This document shows positions 57,183 through 64,000 of a DNA stretch of 64,000 bases, one piece after another. How positions within the stretch are numbered: position 1 is the stretch's first letter; every line of letters starts with the position of its first letter. Source of the DNA: Avena insularis (lineage: Eukaryota; Streptophyta; Magnoliopsida; Poales; Poaceae). The notes beneath the pieces are model-generated. The model saw nothing but the letters and a program-made list of their open reading frames with translations. It searched no databases and was not told the origin of the DNA. The stretch covers positions 85,736,684 through 85,800,683 of the forward strand of contig CM042685.1 in assembly GCA_023614405.1 (NCBI GenBank). Direction: 5' to 3'. The position numbers were made by a program, and so were the translations under genes.

Positions 57183-57569
57183 CAATCCTAGACAAATAGG
57201 GCAGTGCGCAAGTTTCTATCAACAAACACACAGCAGCCTAGTGGTAACATGCCTTGTCCTATTTCACTGCTGGCCACCCAGGTTTGAATCCTACGGTTAA
57301 CAATTTTTTGGAAATTTTTTTTAAAGGCCATTTTTTATGTAAAAGCATTGTCCAAACACAATATGAAATATAAAATATACTACAAATATTTTAAATATTC
57401 AAATATTGCTAAAACAACAAAAGTGAGTATTCTCAATGAATGTGTCTTGTCGATACATAATATTCTCAATGCAATATTATTATAACACACACATAATGAA
57501 AATTAAGAATGTTATGATACATAATAGTAGGCCACACACATGACGGTTCTTGACAATGGTCGGAGCACG
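57183..57569. other. Noncoding 3' flank of TNP2
   Basis: AT-rich with no gene. It lies between the internal subterminal-motif cluster and the TNP2 stop, so it probably holds the TNP2 3' UTR/terminator. Confidence 0.4.
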
Positions 57570-60500
57570 CTAGCGTTTCTTGACAATGGTCGTCTTCTTG
57601 CCCTTCTTTGTCGCGGTTGCATAGGTTAGGTCCGGGACGTCTTCACTACTTCTCTTGAATGGAAGTCCTTTCTTAGGTAGGGTTGTGGTGTACGGTGTTT
57701 GGTTGCCATACCCGTCTTCTATCTTCGGGTCACCGTTCTGGTCAAAGTCTTGCTCGTTGGCGACTCCGTCCATTCCGATAATGTTCCTTTTGCCTCTCCT
57801 GACGACAACCCGGCTAGGCTTTGACGGGTCTTTGATGTACCAGCATTGGTCGAATTTGCTAGCCAAAACCCAAGGCTCATTTCTTGCGGGTGCGTTCGCG
57901 CTGGTGGTCATTGACGGTATAACCATCGTGGTGAAATACCGGTCTTCTTTCTCGACGCTCTTGGCCCACCTGACACGGAACATCGGCACCTTCTCCGTAA
58001 CATAGTCGATCTCCCAAATCTCCTCGATCCTTTCGTAGTATCTTTCCGGGATGTCGCCGGTGTAGAATATCCCTGTTACCCCTGAGTTTTGGTAATCGCA
58101 GTTATTGTCTTTTTCCTCTGTGTAGAACGTGTATCCGTTGATATCGTAAGCCTGATAGGTCATGAGGTTGTGCGAGGCGCCCTGTGACAATGAGAATATG
58201 AGTTTATCTTCCTCTGAGTACTCACCCTGCGGTGGATTAGCTATGACCTTCTCCCTAAACCACCGCGTGAAACCGGAGTTGTGCTCCTTGATAACATCTT
58301 CCTCCCTCGGGACTTGGCGCCCCTGATCAGCGTAATTCCTCTTGATAAACTCTTTGTGCTCATGTATGGATCAACCACCTGCAGGTGTTGCAGCGCGACC
58401 AGGTTTGCTCTTTCAAAGTCCTTGGTTCGGCCCTCCATGTAGACATGCTTTGCATGTCGACCCTCGCGGTGACCCCATCCAGCGAGCCTCCCGAGGTGCT
58501 TGTTGAATGGCATACCAAGAGGGGTCTCGGTTTGTAGAAAGTTCGAGCAGAAAGAGATGCACTCTTCAGCCAGGAAGCCGTTTGCTATGCTTCCATCTAG
58601 ACGGGACTTGTTCTTAACGTATCCCTTGATGTGTCCATTGAGCCTTTCGAACGGCATCATGCTTCGCAGAAACGCAGGACCGAGCTGGACGATATCCTCC
58701 ACGACATGGAGAAGTAGATGAAGCATGATGTCAAAGAAAGCGGGGGGGAAATAGATCTCGAGCTCGCACATTATCACCACGATCTCGTCCTGTAGCCTCG
58801 TGAGATGCTTAATGCCTATCGACTTCCAAGAGATGACGTCAAAAAAGTTGCAGAGGCCAAACAGTGTTTCACGGATGTGCTTGTCCGTTATACCTCGGAT
58901 CGCGACCGGGAGTACCTGCGTCATTAGCACGGCGATGTCGTGAGACTTCATCCCGCTGAAGCACTGCTTCGCCTCGTCTAGCCATCTGCTTATCTTCCCC
59001 GCATAGCCGTTCGGAAATTTGACTGCGAGGAGGCACTTCATAAACTGTATGGCCTCCTTCTTACTCAGAGTGAAGCATGAGGCCTTGAGCTTGACCTCTC
59101 CCTTCTTAACCTTTTTCCCCTTGCGATGATGGCTATTCTGTGTTTCTGTCTCCTCAACCTTGTCCTCCTCCTCATCATCGCTAGGTGGTGGATGAAGTTC
59201 ATCCCTGATGCCCATATGCTTCAATTCATTCCTTGCCTTCGGCCCATCTTTGTTCTTGTCGGTGTTAAGGAGGGTGGCAAGCAGACTCTTGCCCACGTTC
59301 TTCGTGATATGCATGAGATCAAGGCTATGAGGCACACGGAGGATCTTCTAGTATGGAAAGTCCCAGAAAACAGACCTCACCTTCCATACCTTCAGCAACG
59401 GCTCTGGCTTCTTCTGGGTCTTTCCTAGCGCAGGGCACTCCTTCCAGTTATTCAACAGCTTGTAGATTTCTGCGCCACTCTTCTGGTGTGGGATTCCTCG
59501 GAGATCGATCGTCCCATCGAATAGATATCCTAGCTTTCTCCAGGCGTGATTCTTGGGAAGCCACCTCCGAGCCCTAAGGAACACGGTTTTCCCGGACCCG
59601 GGATCTTTCTGTAGCTGGCGGTACGTTGTATTATCCTTGCACCTAACGCACCCATAGAATCCTTGGACCACCTGCCCCGAGAAGTATCCATAACCGGGAT
59701 AGTCTTGCACCGTCGTGATCACCGCCGCTGTCATGTCAAAGTACTCTTGTCTCGAGGCGTCCCATGTACGGGCTCCTTCTTCCCATAACATGGCCAACTC
59801 CTCTTTCAACAACGTGAGATACAGATTGATGTCTGTACCAGGTTGTTTTGGCCCTTGAACGAGCATACTCATGGTTACGTACTTCTTCTTCATGCACAAC
59901 CAGAGGGGAGGTTGTAGATTTATACAAACACGGGCCAGTCTTGTGTGTGCTCGCTTCCAAACGGATTGAGTCGCTGGTGCTCACGCCCAGCCTGAGGTTC
60001 CTTGACTCTTTCCCAAAATGTTGGTAATATTGGAGGTCCAACGCCTTCCACTGGCAAGCATCCGAAGGGTGCCTCAACATTTCCTCCTTCTCCGGATCAT
60101 CGTCTTCTGGCCTCTTTCTTTCCACGTGCCAGCGCATGAGCTGTGCTTCCTTAGGGTCCGCGAAATACCGCTACAAAGGAGGAGTTAGAGGAAAGTACCA
60201 CACCACCTTCCTAGGAGCTTTCTTGGTCCCTCTCTTGTAGCAAGAGGTCTTGCACACCGGACACGTGGTCTTCTCCGTGTCCTCGCCCCGGTAGATGATG
60301 CAATCATTTATGCAGACGTGGTATTTCACGTGCGGTAGATTGAGAGGGCACACGAATTTCTTCGCCTCAGCGATACTAGTCGGACATGTGTTCCCCTTCT
60401 TGGGAAGAATATCATGCCAGGATACAATGTTATCGTCAAAACATTCGTCGGTCATTTTGTGTTTCGCCTTCATCTCCAGAGCCCTAAGCGTTACATTTAG

Positions 60501-61067
60501 ACGGGTATCCCCGTCGTTGCATCCGTCAAACAATGGAGTGACCGTGTCTTTCTCCATTTGCTCCAGTTTAGTCTTCTCTCTACCGGCAGCTCTGGCGTTA
60601 CTCGTCTCCTTGAGAAGCAGATCATGGACATGAGGGTCTCGCAACCAGCTCGAATCATGGTCGGCTCCTTGATCTTCGTGTTCATGACCGGCGCCACCTT
60701 GATCATCTTTGTGTCCATGCCCGACGCCACCTTGATCATCTTCGTGTCCATGTCCAGTGCCACCCTGATCTTCGTGATCGTGACTGGCGTCTTGATCTTC
60801 GTGATCATCAATGGCATCTTGATCTTCACCATTATTGACATCCTCATCATCATATTCGTCATCACGTATCCATCGAGTGTAGCCATCCATGAAACTACGT
60901 TGAAGCAGGTGCGACTCCAGCATTCCGGAATCATGCCTTATCAGATACATCAGCTTGCAGTCCCGACATGGACATCTTATCTCTGTCTTGTTTGAACGTT
61001 CCATGTCGGCCCTCGCGCATGTCATCCACCTATCCACGCGGGCTTTGTTGATCAGTGGTCGGACCAT
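57570..61067 (-). pseudogene. CACTA TNP2/TNPD transposase
   Basis: Starts at ATG 61067. Residues about 10-75 are the transposase-associated domain (RVDRWMTCARADMERSNKTE, RCPCRDC, HLLQRSFMDGYTRW). A His/Asp/Gly-rich repeat linker follows, then the tnp2 domain (PF02992): CPLNLPHVKYHVCINDCIIY, RKVVWYFPLTP, a TAG at 60171-60173, RYFADPKEAQLMRW, two frameshifts near 59900-60000, YVTMSMLVQGPKQPGTDINL, DYPGYGYFSGQ, a TAG near 59348, and the HSLDLMHITKNVGKS motif. Next is a DUF4218-like block (CELEIYFPPAFFDIMLHLLL, FERLNGHIKGYVKN). After a frameshift near 58345 comes a DUF4216-like block (AYDINGYTFYTEEKDNNCDY, MFRVRWAKSV), ending at 57570. This order is the standard plant TNP2 architecture. TNP2 cuts the element ends; this copy has at least two stops and three frameshifts. 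Confidence 0.9.
60655..60865 (-). repeat. In-frame minisatellite encoding His/Asp/Gly repeats in TNP2
   Basis: A ~36-bp unit (TTGATCATCTTCGTGTCCAT core on the plus strand) occurs about four to five times with shorter relatives, coding for GHGHEDDQGGV-like 12-residue repeats between the associated and tnp2 domains. Confidence 0.85.
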
Positions 61068-61159
61068 GGCTGCCTGCGTGGTACAAAGATCAAGAGAATA
61101 ATTAGAGCATATATGGACGTGGATCGCCGAAAAAATTCGGCATGACCTCCCCTAAAAAG

Positions 61160-61260
61160 AGGACATCCGCGAGTGCCAGAAATTTGCCGAAAAAGAAATA
61201 AATCGACATTCCGGCGAAACATTGGCATCTCAAATGAAATCCCTGCACAAAAAGTAGCAC
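61160..61260 (-). repeat. Duplicated 5' leader, copy ahead of TNP2
   Basis: GAGTGCCAGAAATTTGCCGA through CATTCCGGCGAAACATTGGC, paralogous to 55648-55720. Confidence 0.85.
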
Positions 61261-61585
61261 CACAACACAATCATATAGTCGCTGTCTCCGACAACGCGCA
61301 TACATGCAAGCAACGCCTTCACGCTTCCTCCAACAATGACTTGCGCAAGAGAGCCGGAGGAGAACTAAATGGACATGTTGTAGATCTAGAGGAGCAAGAG
61401 ACTTCACTTACATATGGGTGTCAACCAATGGATGTTGAGCAAGCTTCTATGGTGAATCAATGGGGGAAATGAGGTGGGGAGGAGGAGGGGGCGGCCAGAT
61501 TTGTCTTGGTGGAGGAGGAAGAAGTGACACAAGTGAGTGGGGTGGTAGTTGCCTCCATGTGCAAAAAGCTGGAAAAAAGTGGTGC

Positions 61586-62050
61586 CAGGTTATGCGAGGC
61601 GCATATTGCACAATATGCGCCTCCTATAATTCAAACTATAGGAGGCGCATATAGCAATATGCGCCTCGCATATGCGGCCACCTACCACCGCCCGGGCCCG
61701 TAGGAGTTACTTGAGGCGCATATGACCATATGCGCCTCGCATATTATCAAATATAGGAGGCGCATATGGTTATATTCGTGCACCTACCAACATGCGGGCC
61801 CACACAGATTATGCGAGGCGCATTCTGTCCATATGCGCCTCGCCTATCTGATATATAGGAGGCGCATATGACTAGAATGCGCCTCGCATAATATGGGGCT
61901 GCTAGATTCCGTCCGTACAGGGATTATAGGAGGAGCATTCTTATCATATGCGCCTCGCCTATTTTTATACTAGAGGCGCATGGAGAAGGAGTGCGCCTCT
62001 CCTATTTTATAGGAGGCGCATATGGTCTAAATGTGCCTCGCATCAGCATG
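61586..62050. repeat. CACTA subterminal repeats, right cluster
   Basis: About twelve copies of the GCGAGGCGCATAT/ATATGCGCCTCGC motif in head-to-head pairs, for example about 61590-61680, 61710-61770, 61812-61900 and 61925-62042. It is longer than the left cluster and adjoins the 5' side of the TNP2 gene. Confidence 0.9.
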
Positions 62051-62061
62051 TCTCTATAGCC

Positions 62062-62076
62062 TTTTCTCTAGTAGTG
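62062..62076 (-). repeat. CACTA terminal inverted repeat, right
   Basis: TTTTCTCTAGTAGTG on the plus strand; inverted match to 50609-50623. Confidence 0.95.
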
Positions 62077-62079
62077 TTA
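62077..62079. repeat. CACTA target-site duplication TTA, right copy
   Basis: Follows the CTAGTAGTG end; matches 50606-50608. Confidence 0.95.
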
Positions 62080-64000
62080 CCTCCCCTGATGATGGAGGGA
62101 ACGTGCAGGCAGTGGATCAACACCCTTCCCCAGGATAGCATCGACTCCTGGGAAGAGATGCGAGATGCCTTCGTCAGGCACTTCGAGTGCTCCTACACGT
62201 GCGCCACCACCATCGAGGACTTGGAACAATGCGTCCAGGGACCCCGCGAGTCGACCCGCAACTGGGTCCAGCGGTGGCAAGAACTATGGTACAACGCGGT
62301 CGGCATCCACCCGGACACCGCAATCCACTGCTTCAAGACCTCGTGCCGCTACGAGCCCCTGGTCGCCAAGCTCAAACGACACTCCCGCACACTGGACAAC
62401 ATACCGGAACTCCTCGAGATCGCCAAGAGATACGCGGAGGAAGACCCAAACCAGGAAACCTACGACGAGTCGGGAGGCCAACGCCGCACGGGAGGCAACG
62501 ACAACGGACGACGGTCCGACCTACGCTACAGCAACACTCGCCTCACCGGCAAGCGCCGCAGTGACGGGCGAGTCGACTTTGTCGCCAACGCTGGGCATGC
62601 GCAGCGCGAGCCCAAATGCTTCCGCCACGACGGAGGGCAACACCGCGACGGCGGCAATTACAAGGCGAAACCAAGGTTCGACCCCGCGGCCCGCCTTAAC
62701 CAACCTTGTGCGTTTCATAGCAGGGAAGGGAAGCCCGCCACGCACACGACCGCCGACTGCCACTCTCTAAAGGAGATTGAGAAGGCACGCCGAGCGCGGG
62801 AGGACCCCGACAACAACCCGCCAAATGGCGGAAAATTCGGCAATGTGGCCGGCTCGCTCCACACCTTCACAGGCTTCAACACGAAGCGCGAGAAGAAGGT
62901 CATCGCCCATGCCATCGCTGTCAACACGGTGGCCCAGGTGGACATTCCCCAGTTCCTCAACTGGTCGGAGAAGCCCATCACCTGGAGTCGCCAGGACCAC
63001 TCGCCACACATCGAGTATCTGGGCCGAGTCGCCCTGGTGGTCAAGCCAAAGGTGGGAGACTACTGGCTCCCCAAGACATTGATGGACGGCGGCAGCTCCA
63101 TCAACATCATGTACCTGGGCACCTTCAGGCGACTGCGGCTCCCGCAGTCGATGGTCGAAACGACCTACACCACGTTCCACGGCATCGTCCCCGGTCGGAA
63201 GGCGTATCCGATCGGCAAGGTCACGCCGGCCACCTTCGCACACCAGCAAACTTCCACCGAGCAGATCGCCTTCGAGATGGTACCTTCGACAGCCCCTACC
63301 ATCGGCCCCGGGCGCCAGCGCTCACTAAGTTCATGGCAGCGCTTCATCACGCTGCATAACGCGATGAAGCTCCCCGGGCCGCGCGGCGTCATCACCGTCA
63401 ACGGCGACCTCGACATGGTCGCCGAGTGCGAGGCCAAAGGAGCCGAACTCGCCGACGCCGTCATCGCGGCAGAGACCAACCACGCCGACGACCTCGCCAA
63501 ATACGCGAGCGGGGTCAACAACGACGACCCCACCATACTCAAGAAGCCCAATTCGGAGGGCGCCAACACCTCAGCCTTCGAGGCAACGACGCACACCCGC
63601 ACCATCGAGCTGGTCCCAGGCGACTCCAGCCAGACGGTGACGATCGGGACGGGCATGAGCCCAGCCTAGGAAGGCGCGCTCATCGAGTTCCTCCGTGAGA
63701 ACAGGGACATCTTCGCATGGAAGCCCTCTGACATGCCTGGTGTCCCTAGGGAACTCGCTGAGCACAAACTAAACGCCGACCCCAAAGTGCGACCCGTCAA
63801 GCAGTCGTTGTGGCCCTTCAATGAAGAGCGCCGCCGAGCTATCGCCGAGGAGGTGCAGCGTCTACTCGCTGCAGGCTTAATCCGGCCAATCAAATACTCC
63901 AAGTGGCTGGCAAACCCAGTCTTGGTCGAGAAGAAAAATGGGACCTGGAGGATGTGTATCGACTACACAAACTTAAACAGCGCCTGCCCGAAGGAGCAAT
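62080..64000 (+). pseudogene. Tat-like gag (3' part), protease and RT start; runs off the window
   Basis: Resumes the interrupted gag with PPLMMEGTCRQWINTLPQDS and SWEEMRDAFVRHFECSYTCA (retrotrans_gag core). Then come LKRHSRTLDNIPELLEIAKR, a basic linker, and a Cys/His region (HSREGKPATHTTADCHSLKE). The protease core is LMDGGSSINIMYLGTFRRLR, with DGG at the catalytic position (about 63085) instead of D[TS]G, as commonly seen in Tat elements. A TAG at 63667-63669 interrupts the frame. It continues in the same frame as EGALIEFLRENRDIFAWKPS, AIAEEVQRLLAAGLIRPIKY and VEKKNGTWRMCIDYTNLNSA, the start of RT, to base 64000. Relative to the left gag part (to 50608) the frame is off by one base at a C run next to the insertion site. 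Confidence 0.88.

Larger units (their letters stand above)
50609..62076 (-). mobile_element. CACTA (En/Spm) DNA transposon, 11.47 kb, complete ends
   Basis: Terminal inverted repeats begin CACTACTAGAGAAAA at both ends (50609-50623 and, inverted, 62062-62076), with TSD TTA. Subterminal arrays of a GCGAGGCGCATAT motif occur at both ends. Two minus-strand transposase genes are present: a TNPA/ORF1-type gene (51970-55555) and a TNP2/TNPD gene (57570-61067). A third small gene lies at 51185-51423. Both main genes are disrupted by stops and frameshifts, so the copy is non-autonomous now, though its termini are intact and could be mobilised by a relative. TIR style is close to Triticeae Caspar-type elements; the exact family is unverified. 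Confidence 0.95.

Noticed and set aside
56780..57185. Ser/Gly/Arg-rich frames as a regulatory protein
   Set aside because: Both strands are open because of a GC-rich minisatellite; no domain, and position is the ORF1 leader.

Overview
This is nuclear DNA from a plant, almost certainly a grass and probably a Pooideae/Triticeae-type genome. The evidence is a BARE/Angela-like Copia LTR, a Tekay-type chromovirus with very long LTRs, an Athila-like Ty3 element primed by tRNA-Asp, a Tat-like Ty3 element with a lysine-type primer site, and an 11.5-kb CACTA transposon with iterated subterminal repeats. The species cannot be read from the sequence. I see no intact host gene, no rRNA or tRNA gene, and nothing prokaryotic. 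The window is a nest of transposons and satellites, with a few decayed gene fragments.

Layout, left to right. 1-2380: about 19 copies of a ~126-bp satellite. 3240-4381: a decayed two-exon gene of unknown function. 5105-9217: the 3' half of a Copia element (integrase end, RT and RNase H remnants, polypurine tract, 2.05-kb LTR). 9825-10770: a frameshifted DUF4283-type gene. 11662-19787: a minus-strand Athila-like element with both LTRs, PBS, PPT, gag-protease and an ORF1/env-like gene, but no RT, RNase H or integrase; it may sit inside a decayed gene (11527-11661 and 19788-20258). 20964-22284: the N-terminal part of a Mutator-like transposase with a run of 15 Asp. 22312-24544: four tandem units of a ~600-bp repeat. 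24545-34838: a long-LTR Ty3 element (PBS at 32983) whose LTR is split by a clean 2.4-kb solo LTR (29816-32208, TSD GTAGG). 34839-35576: the 3' LTR and 3' end of a minus-strand Tat-like element. 35577-48498: a chromovirus with a 4.6-kb 5' LTR, an extra ORF ahead of gag, a broken gag-pol with chromodomain, and a truncated 3' LTR. 48499-64000: a plus-strand Tat-like element running off the window; its gag is split at 50609-62076 by the CACTA element (TSD TTA).

How the parts relate. The nesting gives a relative order of events. The solo LTR is younger than the LTR it splits. The chromovirus is younger than the minus-strand Tat-like element. The plus-strand Tat-like element is younger than the chromovirus LTR it interrupts, and the CACTA is younger than that. 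Almost every transposon gene carries stops or frameshifts, so none looks able to move unaided.

The most unusual pieces are four. The first is the chromovirus ORF ahead of gag, which has a double-stranded-RNA-binding-like pattern. The second is a CACTA-borne mini-gene joining an RNase H1/viroplasmin-type hybrid-binding domain to a membrane segment. The third is the duplicated 5' leader ahead of both CACTA transposase genes. The fourth is the RT-less Athila-like element, which carries LTR-like motifs upstream of its ORF1-like gene.
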